Shown here: positions 1 through 9,162 of the stretch, piece after piece
How the letters are laid out: each line of letters starts with the position of its first letter
How positions within the stretch are numbered: the stretch's first letter is position 1
DNA from: Polyangium sp. y55x31
Lineage (GTDB): Bacteria; Myxococcota_A; Polyangia; Polyangiales; Polyangiaceae
Reading direction: 5' to 3'
NCBI RefSeq assembly: GCF_029946505.1
Contig: NZ_JARZHG010000025.1
Coordinates: 105,643-169,642, forward strand
Length of the DNA stretch: 64,000 nucleotides
Made by a program: the position numbers and the translations under genes
The notes under the pieces: model-generated
Seen by the model: the letters and a program-made list of their open reading frames with translations, nothing else
Told to the model about the DNA's origin: nothing
The model's database searches: none

Positions 1-233
1 GCGCAGAACGCCACCTCGCGCGGCGTCTCGCTCGCGCCGAGCCCCACCTTCGACTTGAACCACTGACGCTCACGATCGACGAGCGAGACCAGCGCGATGG
101 GCGTGCGGCAAATCGAGGCCGCGAGGCGCGTGAGCTCGTCGAAGGCCGGCTCGGGGGGCGTGTCGAGGATCGCCGCTTCGCTCAGGGCCGCGAGGCGCTC
201 GATCTCGTCGCTTGGGGCGGAGGCTGCTTTCAT
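1..233 (-). CDS. GAF-domain sensor protein, N-terminal part (cut by window edge)
   Basis: Only the first 77 codons are in the window; the gene runs off the left edge. The ATG is at 233-231. The N-terminus contains the segment [16 protein letters not shown] followed by a strand reading [20 protein letters not shown]. This is the standard opening of the GAF domain that begins many bacterial sensor histidine kinases and diguanylate cyclases (established family pattern). The output domain lies outside the window, so kinase versus cyclase cannot be decided. The start is 40 bases downstream of the receiver gene ending at 274, on the same strand, so the two are probably co-transcribed and may form a sensor/regulator pair. 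Confidence 0.72.
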   Translation of the reverse strand, partial: MKAASAPSDEIERLAALSEAAILDTPPEPAFDELTRLAASICRTPIALVSLVDRERQWFKSKVGLGASETPREVAFC

Positions 234-273
234 GTCCGTTCCTCCCCTGTCCCTTGCACGCGGTGGGCCACGA

Positions 274-666
274 TCAAGGCCGTGGGCCTGCGTACGTGGC
301 CAGGATGTCGCGGATCTGCCCAGGGAGGGCCATCGGATCGAAGGGCTTCGGGATGACGCCCGCGGCGCCGAGCTCGCGGTAGCGATCGACCTCGTGCTTC
401 TGCACCTTCGCGGTCATGAAGATGATCGGAATCGCGGCCGTGGCCTCGCGCGCACGGAGCTCGAGCAGCGTCTCCTGGCCGTCCATGCCGGGCATCATCA
501 CGTCGAGCAGGATCACGTCGGGTGTTTCACGCGCCGCGATCTCGAGCGCTTCGTGCCCGGAGGACGCGAGCACCACCTTCCACTTGCCGACGCCCTTCAG
601 GCTCAGCTCCCCAATTCGCCGGATGTGCGGCTCGTCGTCGACCAGCAGCACCTTCGAAACGCCCAT
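274..666 (-). CDS. Single-domain response regulator (CheY-like receiver)
   Basis: A 130-residue protein made only of a receiver domain. The acidic pocket is D10-D11 in LLVDDEP, the phosphoacceptor is D55 in [12 protein letters not shown], the switch Thr lies in FMTAKVQ, and the conserved Lys lies in IPKPFDP. No DNA-binding or enzymatic output domain follows, so it probably signals by protein-protein contact or phosphotransfer. It lies 40 bases upstream of the GAF sensor gene on the same strand, which is its most likely partner (inference). The family assignment is secure; the pathway is unknown. Confidence 0.93.
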   Translation of the reverse strand: MGVSKVLLVDDEPHIRRIGELSLKGVGKWKVVLASSGHEALEIAARETPDVILLDVMMPGMDGQETLLELRAREATAAIPIIFMTAKVQKHEVDRYRELGAAGVIPKPFDPMALPGQIRDILATYAGPRP

Positions 667-751
667 GCGCGGCTCCCCTCGAAATGAACGAGGCCCGCGA
701 GCATACGCCGATGCGCGCGGGCCTTGCAGAATTCGATGTTTCGGCGGCGTA

Positions 752-1837
752 CTACTTGGCGGCCTCGGCGGGCTTCGCCGCCGGTTCCTTCAGGTCGAAG
801 GCCGGAGGCGCCTTCGGATCGCAGTCGGGCGGAGGCCCGAAGCCGTCGGCGTTGAACTTGTACTCGACCTCGCCGGAGCCCTCGGGATCCTTCTTGCTGA
901 TCGCCTCGATCGTGACCTCGTGCTCACCCTTGCGGGCCGGCGTGCAGTACGAGAGCAGGTAGAAGCGCTTCATGTGCGCCTCGATGCGCGCGGCCATCTT
1001 GTCGAAGGCCTCCTTGACCTTCGCCTGATCCGTCGCGAGCTCGGTCCCGTCGCGCCCGATCTCGTCGAGCTTCGCCTTGCCGATCTCGGCGCCGACGCCG
1101 ATCGCGTAGATCTGGTAGTTCTCATACTCGTCCTTGCCCATCTCGTCCTTCATCTGGTCGCGGGTCACGCGCGCGGCGCGATCCGTGCCGTCCGAGAAGA
1201 CGACGAGCGAGCCGAACTTGAGCGGGCGCCTGTCTTTGTCGAGCTCCTTCTTGAGCGTCGCGAGGCCCTCGACGACGGCGCCGTGCAGGTTCGTCGACGG
1301 ATCCTTCGGCTTGTACTTGCGGAGCCCCTCGAGGCCACCCTCGACCGAGCCTTGCGCCTCGGTGAAGGGCACGACGGAGTGGATCTTCTCCGAGCCGTCG
1401 AAGGCGTACACGCCGACCTTCTGCGTCTTGCCGACGCGCTCGGCGAAGGCCTTGGCAGCGTCGACGAGCGCGTCCGCCTGCCCGGACTCGGTCACGCTGC
1501 CGCTCATGTCCACGAGCAGCATCGTGTACATGACCGCCGCGACCTCCGGGTTCTGGATCGTCTGCTTGCTCTCGAAGGCCGAGACGAGCTCGCCGTCCTC
1601 GTAGATCTTGAAGTCCTCGGCGGCCAGGCCTCCGACGGGCTTGTCCTTGCCCGCGTCGACCGTGAAGAAGACCCAGACGTTGTTGGGCTTCTTCTGCGCC
1701 GAGTTGATGAGCCGGACGTTCAAGCCGCCCCCGCAGCCTGCGAGGAGGAACGCGAGCAGCGAGAAGAGCGTCACCCAGGCGTGGGAAGAGGTACCCGCGC
1801 GAAGCGCGGCCTTGTTTCTGTCGTTCACGGAACGCAT
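752..1837 (-). CDS. VWA-domain lipoprotein
   Basis: A 361-residue exported protein. The signal peptide ends in a lipobox, LLAGC at about residues 31-35, so it should be lipid-anchored. A von Willebrand A domain follows. The metal-ion site motif DMSGS is at about residues 111-115, and later strands read KVGVYAFDG, LVVFSDGTD and IYAIGVG. VWA domains bind protein ligands through a divalent metal; the ligand here is unknown. A short N-terminal segment (VWVFFTVDAGKDKPVGGL...FKIYEDG) resembles the domain that precedes VWA in related secreted proteins. The stop is 85 bases upstream of the receiver gene start at 666, same strand. No enzymatic residue was recognised. Confidence 0.85.
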   Translation of the reverse strand: MRSVNDRNKAALRAGTSSHAWVTLFSLLAFLLAGCGGGLNVRLINSAQKKPNNVWVFFTVDAGKDKPVGGLAAEDFKIYEDGELVSAFESKQTIQNPEVAAVMYTMLLVDMSGSVTESGQADALVDAAKAFAERVGKTQKVGVYAFDGSEKIHSVVPFTEAQGSVEGGLEGLRKYKPKDPSTNLHGAVVEGLATLKKELDKDRRPLKFGSLVVFSDGTDRAARVTRDQMKDEMGKDEYENYQIYAIGVGAEIGKAKLDEIGRDGTELATDQAKVKEAFDKMAARIEAHMKRFYLLSYCTPARKGEHEVTIEAISKKDPEGSGEVEYKFNADGFGPPPDCDPKAPPAFDLKEPAAKPAEAAK

Positions 1838-2081
1838 TAGGGCAGCACCTCCGCGGGCGTGTCAATTCGCGGCGCGTGGGCTCGGCCGTGACCACGGCCC
1901 CACCCCGAGCCACCGAGGCACGAGATCGGCCTGCCGTCGCCCCGGCGTTCCCCCCGCGAGGGCACATTTCCGGGCAAGAAATCAGCGTCGGCCCGGCAGA
2001 GGTCACGGGGCGGCCCCCCAGGGCCTTCGGAGCTCACCCAAAAACCTCCTGATCGCGCGGCGTTTCCGCTAACCTCACGGC

Positions 2082-2525
2082 ATGGCTCGTATCCTGGTCG
2101 TCGAGGACTCCTCTGCGTTCCGGGCGTTCATCCGCGCGGCGCTCGAGGATGCGCCGGGGCTCTTCGCAGCGAGCCCGGACGACACGCACGGCGAGGTGGA
2201 GGTCGTCGAGGCTGCCAGCGGGTTCGACGCGCTCCGCCTGCTGCCGCGCGGGCACTACGACCTCGTGATCACCGACATCAACATGCCGGACATCAACGGG
2301 CTCGAGCTCCTGCGGTTCATGCGCGACAGCGAGCGGCACCGGAAGGTGGCCACGATCATCATCTCGACGCAGTCCTCCGAGAAGGACCGGGCGCGCGGCC
2401 TCGCGCTCGGCGCCGACGCGTTCCTCGCGAAGCCCTTCACGGTGGAGGCGCTGCAGCGCGCCATCACGACGATCCTGCAAGCGCGGAGCTCCCTTCCGGC
2501 CGAGAGCAGCGAGGGGTCGCGTTGA
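2082..2525 (+). CDS. CheY-like response regulator, first gene of the chemosensory operon
   Basis: A 147-residue receiver-only protein. Acidic residues E8-D9 lie in LVVEDSS, the phosphoacceptor is D65 in LVITDINMPD, the switch position is in IIISTQSS, and the conserved Lys is in FLAKPF. About fifteen residues (APGLFAASPDDTHGEV) are inserted between helix 1 and strand 2, longer than in E. coli CheY. The stop TGA overlaps the TTG start of cheA (TTGA at 2522-2525), so translation is probably coupled. As the first gene of the che cluster it is the likely phosphate acceptor of the CheA at 2522, with CheB as the second acceptor (inference). Confidence 0.93.
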   Translation: MARILVVEDSSAFRAFIRAALEDAPGLFAASPDDTHGEVEVVEAASGFDALRLLPRGHYDLVITDINMPDINGLELLRFMRDSERHRKVATIIISTQSSEKDRARGLALGADAFLAKPFTVEALQRAITTILQARSSLPAESSEGSR

Positions 2526-4915
2526 CGAGCGAAAGCGAACGCGCGCGCGAGGAGTTCTTCTCCGAGGCGCAGGAGATCGTCGAAGGGCTCGGGCGAGATC
2601 TGCTCGCGCTCGACGAGGCGCAGAAGTCCGGCCACGTCGACCCGGATCTGATCAACGACGTCTTCCGCGCCGTGCACACGCTGAAGGGCCTCGCGGGCCT
2701 CTTCGGCGCGACGCGGATGTCGAGCCTCTCGCACAAGCTCGAGGAGCTGCTCGACGACCTGCGCCTCGGCAAGGTCGACGTCACGGCCCCCGTGCTCGAC
2801 CTGCTCTTCGCCTCGGTGCAGCTCTACGGCAAGCTGCTCCAGGCCGAAAAAGAGGGCCGCGACCAGCCGATGCCGGAGCTCGAGAAGCTCCTCGCGCAGC
2901 TCGATCGCGGGGCGGGCGCGGGCGGCGCGACGGGCGGCGGCGGGCACATCATCGACCCGAACCTGCTCGCGGTGCTCACCGAGTTCGAGGAGCACAAGCT
3001 CAAGACGAACATCGCGCAGGGCAACACGCTCTACCGGCTGCGCGTGCGCTTCCAGCTCGCGACGATCGATCAAGGGCTCGACGAGCTCAAGGCGACCGCG
3101 AAGCCGCACGGCGACATCATCACGTACCTGCCCGCCAGCGACGACACCGACATCGACTCGATCACGCTGGAGATCCTGATGGGCTCGCGCGCCTCGGCAG
3201 CCACGCTGCGGAGCGCGCTGAACCACCTCGGCGTGGAGGTCGAGGAGCTGCCGCGGCAGGGCGGAGGGCCCGCGCCCGCGCCCATGCCCGCGCCCGCGCC
3301 GGCCGTCTCCGCGCCCGCGCCCGCGCATCACATCCCCACGCCCACGCCTTCGCCGCCGCCGGTCGCGCCGAGCGGCGCGCCGAGCGCGATGCCGCCGCTC
3401 GGGACCGCGCCGCTCGACATGACGGCGCCGCACCCTTTCCCGGCGCCGCGCCTCGACGCGGGCGCGAGCATCCCGCCGAAGGCGCAGGAGCTCGGCACGA
3501 TCAAGAGCGTCGCGCAGACGGTGCGCGTCGACATCCAGAAGCTCGACGTCCTGATGAACATCGTCGGCGAGCTGTCGATCGTGCGCACGGAGCTCGAGCG
3601 CTTGCTCGAAAAGATGCGCGACGCGCACACGAACCGCGAGCTCCGGATCAACCTGCACCGGCTCCAGCGCGACTTCGAGCGCAACGTCATCAGCCTCCGC
3701 CGCGGGATCCTCGAGGTCCGCATGGTCCCGCTCGGGCAGGTCTTCGACAAGCTCGCGCGCGTGGCCCGGCAGATCAGCCGCGAGGCTGGCAAGCAGGTGA
3801 ACCTCGTCATCACGGGCGCCGAGACCGAGGTCGACAAGCTCATCGTCGAGGAGCTCAGCGATCCGCTCATGCACATGATGCGGAACGCGATCGATCACGG
3901 CATCGAGGAGCGCGAGATGCGCGAGGCGGTGAACAAGCCCGCCGTCGGCACGATCGCGCTGAACGCGTTCCAGAAGGGCAACCACGTCGTCATCGAGATC
4001 GAGGACGACGGCAAGGGCATCGACACGGAGCGCCTGCTCGAAAAGGCGATCCGGATGGGCGTCGTGCAGGCGGACGAGGCGCGCACGATGAGCCGCCGCG
4101 AGGTCCTGAACCTCATCTTCGTCCCCGGCCTCTCGACGAAGAGCGCCGTCAGCGAGATCAGCGGCCGCGGCGTCGGCATGGACGTCGTCAAGACGAACAT
4201 CTCGAAGCTCGGCGGCGTGATCGACGTCCAGAGCGAGCCGGGCATCGGCACGAAGTTCACGGTCACCTTGCCGATCACGCTGGCGATCATCAGCGCGCTC
4301 ATCGTGAAGGTGAGCGACCAGCAGTTCGCCATCCCGCTCGCGAACGTGCAGGAGGCCGTGTGGCTCGACGCCGAGGCCGTGCGCGTGATCGACGGCCGAG
4401 AGGCCGTCACCTTGCGCGGCAGCACGCTCCAACTCTGCTACCTCGCGCGCCTCTTCGGCCTCGCGGACACGCCGGATTCGAGCGGCACCGGCCCCTTCGG
4501 CGGGGGCATGGATATGCCGCCGATGAGCCACGCCGCCGGGGTCCCGCCGCGCAGCTCGCTGCGGAGCGAGAGCATCCGCCAGGACTACGCGGCCGCGGCC
4601 TTCCCGTACCGCCCCGCGGGCAGCTCCTCGCCCTCCGCGCGCACCGCGCTCGCGCCGCGGCAGAAGCGGCGGTTCATCGTCGTCACCGCGGTCGGCACGC
4701 GCCGCCTGGGACTCGTCGTCGACTCGCTCGTGGGTGAGCAGGACGTCGTCATCAAGGGGCTCGGCCCGAGCCTCAAGAACGTCGCGGGCTTCGCGGGCGC
4801 CACGCAGCTCGCCGACCAGCGCATCGCGCTCGTGCTCGATGCGCCTGCGCTCGTCGAGGAGATGTTCGCGCACGCGGATCGTGCCCGCATGCACGGAGGG
4901 ACCCATGGCTTCTAA
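2522..4915 (+). CDS. cheA: Chemosensory histidine kinase CheA
   Basis: A 797-residue CheA with a TTG start overlapping the preceding stop. Domains in order: an Hpt (P1) domain with phospho-His H52 in VHTLKG; a P2-like segment at about 155-240; a long Pro/Ala linker at about 245-315; a dimerisation domain beginning VDIQKLDVLMNIVGEL; an HATPase with N-box MMRNAIDHG, G1 EIEDDGKGID, F-box VPGLSTKS and G2 GRGVGMD; then a C-terminal CheW-like domain. The CheW-like domain carries an atypical insert of about 60 residues rich in Gly, Ser and Pro (encoded by about 4470-4660), between LARLFGLA and RRFIVVTAVG. It phosphorylates the operon's CheY and CheB (family knowledge). Its input receptor is not encoded in the window. 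Confidence 0.97.
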   Translation: MTSESERAREEFFSEAQEIVEGLGRDLLALDEAQKSGHVDPDLINDVFRAVHTLKGLAGLFGATRMSSLSHKLEELLDDLRLGKVDVTAPVLDLLFASVQLYGKLLQAEKEGRDQPMPELEKLLAQLDRGAGAGGATGGGGHIIDPNLLAVLTEFEEHKLKTNIAQGNTLYRLRVRFQLATIDQGLDELKATAKPHGDIITYLPASDDTDIDSITLEILMGSRASAATLRSALNHLGVEVEELPRQGGGPAPAPMPAPAPAVSAPAPAHHIPTPTPSPPPVAPSGAPSAMPPLGTAPLDMTAPHPFPAPRLDAGASIPPKAQELGTIKSVAQTVRVDIQKLDVLMNIVGELSIVRTELERLLEKMRDAHTNRELRINLHRLQRDFERNVISLRRGILEVRMVPLGQVFDKLARVARQISREAGKQVNLVITGAETEVDKLIVEELSDPLMHMMRNAIDHGIEEREMREAVNKPAVGTIALNAFQKGNHVVIEIEDDGKGIDTERLLEKAIRMGVVQADEARTMSRREVLNLIFVPGLSTKSAVSEISGRGVGMDVVKTNISKLGGVIDVQSEPGIGTKFTVTLPITLAIISALIVKVSDQQFAIPLANVQEAVWLDAEAVRVIDGREAVTLRGSTLQLCYLARLFGLADTPDSSGTGPFGGGMDMPPMSHAAGVPPRSSLRSESIRQDYAAAAFPYRPAGSSSPSARTALAPRQKRRFIVVTAVGTRRLGLVVDSLVGEQDVVIKGLGPSLKNVAGFAGATQLADQRIALVLDAPALVEEMFAHADRARMHGGTHGF

Positions 4916-5486
4916 CCTGGCCCGCCGCGCCACCTCCGCGGTGGCCCCCGTCGCCGCGGGCGGCAAGCGCAAGAAGGCGCAGCGCGATCGTGGCCCCATC
5001 ACCGAGTACCTCGCGTTCCGCCTCGCGGGCGACGTCTACGCCGCGCCGGTCTCGATCATCCGCGAGATCCTGAAGCTGCACCCGCTCACGCCCGTGCCGC
5101 GCGCGCCCTCGTCGATCATGGGCATCATCAGCGTGCGCGGGCAGCTCGTCACGGTGATCGATCTGCGCCGCCGCCTCCGCCTCTCCGAGGGGCCCGTCAC
5201 GAGCAAGGCGCGCATCCTGCTCGTCGATCCGATGGGCGTGGAGCTGCTCGGCCTCTACGTCGACGAGGTCTTGCAGGTCTATCGCCTCGCCGACAGCGAG
5301 ATCGAGCACACGGCGACGGCGCTCGGCGGCGAGGTCGCGAGCTACATCGCCGGCATCGCGCGGCCGGCGCAGGCGCAGGCGACGCCGCAGGAGGGGAAGG
5401 GGGTCGCCTTGAAGAGCGTGGGCGTCGTTCGGCAGAACGCGTCCGTGATCATCCTGCTCGATTTGAAGGTGGTGCTTTCGTCCTGA
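4905..5486 (+). CDS. cheW: CheW adaptor 1
   Basis: A 193-residue CheW-domain protein that couples receptors to CheA. The ATG at 4905 is preceded by a good ribosome site (GGAGGG at 4896-4901) and overlaps the cheA stop by 11 bases, so this start is preferred over in-frame ATGs further upstream. After a basic N-terminal tail (GGKRKKAQRDRG) the CheW fold begins at about residue 33: EYLAFRLAGDVYAAPVSIIREIL, then ...PSSIMGIISVRGQLVTVIDLRRRL and GLYVDEVLQVYRL. The last strand reads SVIILLDLKVVL. It is followed directly by a second, divergent cheW, a duplication seen in several multi-receptor chemosensory systems. Confidence 0.95.
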   Translation: MASNLARRATSAVAPVAAGGKRKKAQRDRGPITEYLAFRLAGDVYAAPVSIIREILKLHPLTPVPRAPSSIMGIISVRGQLVTVIDLRRRLRLSEGPVTSKARILLVDPMGVELLGLYVDEVLQVYRLADSEIEHTATALGGEVASYIAGIARPAQAQATPQEGKGVALKSVGVVRQNASVIILLDLKVVLSS

Positions 5487-5516
5487 CGGATCGCCGTTCG
5501 GGAGAGACGAACCCAG

Positions 5517-6011
5517 ATGCCCGACTATGGCCAGAGACACCGCGCCGATCCCCAGAAGAGCCTCGTCGGCTTCGTCGTGGGCGACGTGCACTATGCGATC
5601 GGGATCGGCCAGGTGCGCGAGATCGTGAACCCCTTGCCGGTCACGCCGCTCCCGCACACGCCGCCCGAGGTCTCCGGCGTGGCCGATCACCGCGGCGACG
5701 TCGTGCCCGTCCTCGATCTGCGCGTGCGCTTCGGTTTGCCGCCGACGGCGCCGACCCGCTCGACGAAGTGGATCCTCGTCGACGCCGGCGTGCGCATGGT
5801 CGGCCTCATCGTCGACGCCGTCTCCGAGGTCTTCGGCACCGGCGCCGACGAGATCCGCCCGACGCCTCCCGTCGGCGGCGGCCGCGATCTGCGCGGCATC
5901 TCGGGCGTGACGAACCACAACGGGCTGCTCGTCTTCGTGCTCGATACGAAGCGGTTCACGGAGATCGTCGACGACATCGCCGATGTCCTGCCGCCGATGG
6001 ACGACCTTTGA
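5517..6011 (+). CDS. cheW: CheW adaptor 2
   Basis: A 164-residue protein consisting of a single CheW domain: SLVGFVVGDVHYAIGIGQVREI, then PPEVSGVADHRGDVVPVLDLRVRFG and VGLIVDAVSEVFGTG, ending near LLVFVLDTKRF. It lies 30 bases after the first cheW and is clearly diverged from it, so the two adaptors may serve different receptors or form different array contacts (inference). The stop at 6011 lies 10 bases before the GTG start chosen for the HEAT-repeat gene. Confidence 0.94.
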   Translation: MPDYGQRHRADPQKSLVGFVVGDVHYAIGIGQVREIVNPLPVTPLPHTPPEVSGVADHRGDVVPVLDLRVRFGLPPTAPTRSTKWILVDAGVRMVGLIVDAVSEVFGTGADEIRPTPPVGGGRDLRGISGVTNHNGLLVFVLDTKRFTEIVDDIADVLPPMDDL

Positions 6012-6021
6012 GGAGAGCGCC

Positions 6022-8226
6022 GTGAACCCCCCTTCGAGCCGCTCCGTCTCGCCTCTGCTGATCGAAGCCGCCCTCGACGCCTCGGACGCCGAGGAGCGCC
6101 GCCAGGCCACCTCCCTCGCCGCGGAGCTGCCGCTCTACGACGCGCTCCCGCTCCTCGTCCGCGCGCTCGGCGACACCGACTGGCGCGTGCGCAAGGAGGC
6201 CACGTACGCCGCGCGCGCCTTCATCCCGGCGCCGAGCCTCATCGCGGCCATGGTGAAGGCCTTCGAGCCTTGCGAGAACGTCGGCCTGCGCAACGCCGCG
6301 ATCGAGGTCCTCGCGAACTGCGGCAGCGCCGCGACCGCGCCCCTCGAAGCCGCGCTCGCGCGCCTCGACGCCGACGGCCGCAAGCTCGCCGTCCAGGCCC
6401 TCGGCTACACGCGGGATCCGCATGCCCTCGTCATCCTCGAGCGCTCGCTGCGTGATCCCGACGAGAACGTCCGCCAGGGCGCGGTCGAGGCCATCGCGCA
6501 GCTCGGTCCGATCGCGCCCGTCGAGGTCCAGCGCCTGCTCTTCCGCTGCCTCGACAGCGCCGATCCCTTCGCCAGGCTCGCCGCGCTCGAAGGCCTCAAC
6601 GCCCTCGGCGCCGTGATCCCCTGGGAGCGCCTCGCGCCGCTGCTCGAGCATCCTTCCTTGCGCTCGGCGGCCCTCTCGGCGGCCGCCGCCTCCGAGAGCC
6701 CCGCGGCGGCCCCGGCGCTCGCCCGCATGCTCCGCAAGGCGCGCGGCGGCACCTTCATGCAGGCCATCGCCGCGCTCGCGCGCCTCGCCGAGGGACCCCT
6801 CCTTCCGGCCGTCACCGACGCCCTCGCGGCCGAGGGCCCCGAGCTTGGCGAGCGCCTCGTCCGTGTCGCCACGGCCGAAGGAACCGACCCGCCGCACCAC
6901 CGCGCGATGGCGCTCCTCCTCGCTGCGGTCGCGCGCGCGCCCGGCGTGGTCGAGGCGGCGGTCCGCGCGCTCGCCGAGGAGACGTTCACCGAGCAGGCCG
7001 AGCGCGCGCTGATGTTGCTCGGACCTGCGGCGCTGCCTGGGCTCGTCGTGGAGTTCGCGTCGAGCAACAGCCGGCTGCCGGGAGACGTGCGGGCGGCCCT
7101 CCTCGAAGTCGCCGCCGCCATCGCGCTCTCGCCGGGCGCGCCGGCTCGCCCGTACCCGCTCCTCGCGGCCCTGCGCAAGGTCGCGCTCGAGGACGAGCGC
7201 CGCGTCGCCACGAGCGCCCTCTTCGCCCTGTCGAAGCTCGGCACCGAGGACGACCTGAACCTCGCTGCGCACCTCGTCGCCTCGCCGATCCGCTCCGTCG
7301 CCCACGCCGCCGAGGGCGCGCTCGCCTCGCTCGCGACCCGCCACGAAAAAGCCGCGCGCGCCCTCTGCGACACCCTCGTGAGCGACCCCGGTGAAAGCGC
7401 CTTCGCCGCCGCGATCATCCTCGGCGCCCTCGCTGCCACGCGCAGGGCTTCGAGCCCGCCCCCGTCGCCCGGCGACCTCGGCTTCCTCGCGCGCGCCGCC
7501 GCGGCCGAGGACGTACGCACGCGCCGCGCCGCGATCGGCGCCGTCGCCGAGATCGGCGGCGACTCCGCGCTCGACGTCCTCTCGCTCGCGCTCGCCGACG
7601 AAGAACGCGAGGTCCAGCTCGCCGCGGCCCGCGCGCTCGGCTACCTCGGCGCCGCCGCGCGACGACGCGAGCTCTCGCCCGACCAGCACGAGACCCCGAG
7701 CCTCCGCACCATCCTCGACATCGCGGGCCGCTCCATGGATGCCGAGCTCGTGGCCACCGCGATCCGCGCGCTCGGCGAGGCCCTCTCCACGATCCCGCCG
7801 GAGGCCGCGGGCCGCGCCGCGGCATCGCTCATCGAGGCCCTCGCGCCGCTCGCCCGCGAGGCCGAGGCTGCCGTGGCGATCGCCGCGGTTGAGGCCATCG
7901 GGCGGCTGCGCTGGGGCACGGCCGGCAGGCAAGACGCGCTCGTCGCGGCGCTCGATCATCCGGACGCGGCCGTCGTCAAGGCGGCGATGCTCAAGGTCGA
8001 GACGAGCGGCCCCGAGGGTGAAGTCCTCCTCCGTTGCCTCGACCATCCCTCGCCCGACGTCCGGCTCCTCGCGGCCGAGACGATCGCGGCGAGCGACAAT
8101 GCGAGCTTGCGGGAGCGTTTGGCGCAGCGCGCGTCGCACGAGCTCGATCGGGACGTCCGCGACACCCTCGAGGGCGCGCTCTCGTCGATCCGGTGGCGAG
8201 GGGAAAGGGGCTTCTTCGGGTCGTGA
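6022..8226 (+). CDS. HEAT-repeat scaffold protein in the che operon
   Basis: A 734-residue all-helical repeat protein. I chose the GTG at 6022 because GAGGAGAG sits just upstream at 6010-6017; an in-frame ATG at 5983 lies inside cheW. Nearly the whole length is HEAT/PBS-lyase-type repeats of 30-35 residues, for example ALGDTDWRVRKEATYAAR, LRDPDENVRQGAVEAIAQLG, LADEEREVQLAAARALGYLG and LDHPSPDVRLLAAETIA. No catalytic residues are evident. HEAT solenoids bind proteins. Its position between cheW and cheR and the 1-base overlap with cheR (ATGA at 8223-8227 region) indicate a role in assembling or tuning this signalling complex. No signal peptide, so cytoplasmic. Confidence 0.9.
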   Translation: MNPPSSRSVSPLLIEAALDASDAEERRQATSLAAELPLYDALPLLVRALGDTDWRVRKEATYAARAFIPAPSLIAAMVKAFEPCENVGLRNAAIEVLANCGSAATAPLEAALARLDADGRKLAVQALGYTRDPHALVILERSLRDPDENVRQGAVEAIAQLGPIAPVEVQRLLFRCLDSADPFARLAALEGLNALGAVIPWERLAPLLEHPSLRSAALSAAAASESPAAAPALARMLRKARGGTFMQAIAALARLAEGPLLPAVTDALAAEGPELGERLVRVATAEGTDPPHHRAMALLLAAVARAPGVVEAAVRALAEETFTEQAERALMLLGPAALPGLVVEFASSNSRLPGDVRAALLEVAAAIALSPGAPARPYPLLAALRKVALEDERRVATSALFALSKLGTEDDLNLAAHLVASPIRSVAHAAEGALASLATRHEKAARALCDTLVSDPGESAFAAAIILGALAATRRASSPPPSPGDLGFLARAAAAEDVRTRRAAIGAVAEIGGDSALDVLSLALADEEREVQLAAARALGYLGAAARRRELSPDQHETPSLRTILDIAGRSMDAELVATAIRALGEALSTIPPEAAGRAAASLIEALAPLAREAEAAVAIAAVEAIGRLRWGTAGRQDALVAALDHPDAAVVKAAMLKVETSGPEGEVLLRCLDHPSPDVRLLAAETIAASDNASLRERLAQRASHELDRDVRDTLEGALSSIRWRGERGFFGS

Positions 8227-9125
8227 TGCGCTTCCCGGATGAGATCCGCCTCGCGCCGGACGAGTTCCGCCTCTTGCGGGATCTCATCAACCAGCATTGC
8301 GGCATCGCGCTGAGCCCCGAGCAGCGCCCCGTCATCGAGCGACGCCTGCGCGAGCGCCTCAGCGTGCATGGCTTGCACTCGTTCGGCGAGTACTACCAGC
8401 TCCTCCGCTCGCCGGACCGGGGCCGGGCGGAGCTCGACGAAGCGCTCGACCTCGTCACGATCAACGAGACCTATTTCTACCGTGAGGACTACCAGCTCAC
8501 GGCGCTGCGCACCGAGCTCTTCCCGATGCTCCGCCGCCCGCCGCTCTCGCGCGAGAGCCTCTCCATCTGGAGCGCGGGCTGCTCCACGGGCGAGGAGGTC
8601 TACTCCATCGCCATCACGGCCAAGGAGGCTGGGTTGTCCGGCCGCCGCGACGTCCGCATCTTCGGCAGCGACATCTCGCGCCGCTGCGTGGCGCACGCGC
8701 GCCGCGGCGTGTACGGTTCCTCCTCGTTCCGGGCGATCCCGGTGGAGCTCAAACGAAAGTATTTCGTCGAGAAGCCCGACGGCATGCACGTGCAGGACGA
8801 TCTCCGGGCGTGGTGCCATTTCGGCCATTTGAACCTGCTCGATCCGGTCCGGGCGTCGGTCGTGGGCCGGGTCGACATCATTTTCTGTCGCAACGTTCTC
8901 ATCTATTTCGACGACGCCTCACGGCGCCGCGTGATCGACATGTTTTATGATCGACTCTTGCCGGGCGGGTTCTTGCTCCTCGGCCACTCGGAGTCGCTCC
9001 TCAACGTCTCGACCGCGTTCGAGCTCGTCCATTTGCGCGACGACCTCGTCTATCGGAAGCCCATCACGGCCTCGCGGTTCGCGCCGGGTTTGGAGGGCGG
9101 AACGCACGGATCGGGGAAGCCATGA
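8226..9125 (+). CDS. cheR: CheR receptor methyltransferase
   Basis: A 299-residue CheR that methylates glutamates of chemoreceptors using S-adenosylmethionine. The ATG at 8226 shares its A with the HEAT gene stop; a GTG directly before it is also in frame. The N-terminal helical domain contains LINQHCGIALSPEQRPVIERRL. The catalytic domain contains VTINETYFYRE, the SAM-binding motif WSAGCSTGEEVYSIA, the acidic FGSDIS strand and IIFCRNVLIYFD. GHSESLLN near the end is also typical. No C-terminal TPR tail is present. Its presence with CheB shows that the system uses methylation-based adaptation, although no receptor gene is nearby. Confidence 0.97.
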   Translation: MRFPDEIRLAPDEFRLLRDLINQHCGIALSPEQRPVIERRLRERLSVHGLHSFGEYYQLLRSPDRGRAELDEALDLVTINETYFYREDYQLTALRTELFPMLRRPPLSRESLSIWSAGCSTGEEVYSIAITAKEAGLSGRRDVRIFGSDISRRCVAHARRGVYGSSSFRAIPVELKRKYFVEKPDGMHVQDDLRAWCHFGHLNLLDPVRASVVGRVDIIFCRNVLIYFDDASRRRVIDMFYDRLLPGGFLLLGHSESLLNVSTAFELVHLRDDLVYRKPITASRFAPGLEGGTHGSGKP

Positions 9126-9162
9126 GCACTTCGGCAAGGGATGCAGCAGAGGTGAAACGGTG

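Noticed and set aside
2255..5002. A 915-codon open frame on the minus strand, opposite cheA
   Set aside because: High-GC coding DNA leaves the opposite strand open. The translation is Arg/Ala/Asp low-complexity with no fold pattern, while the plus strand carries a complete CheA.
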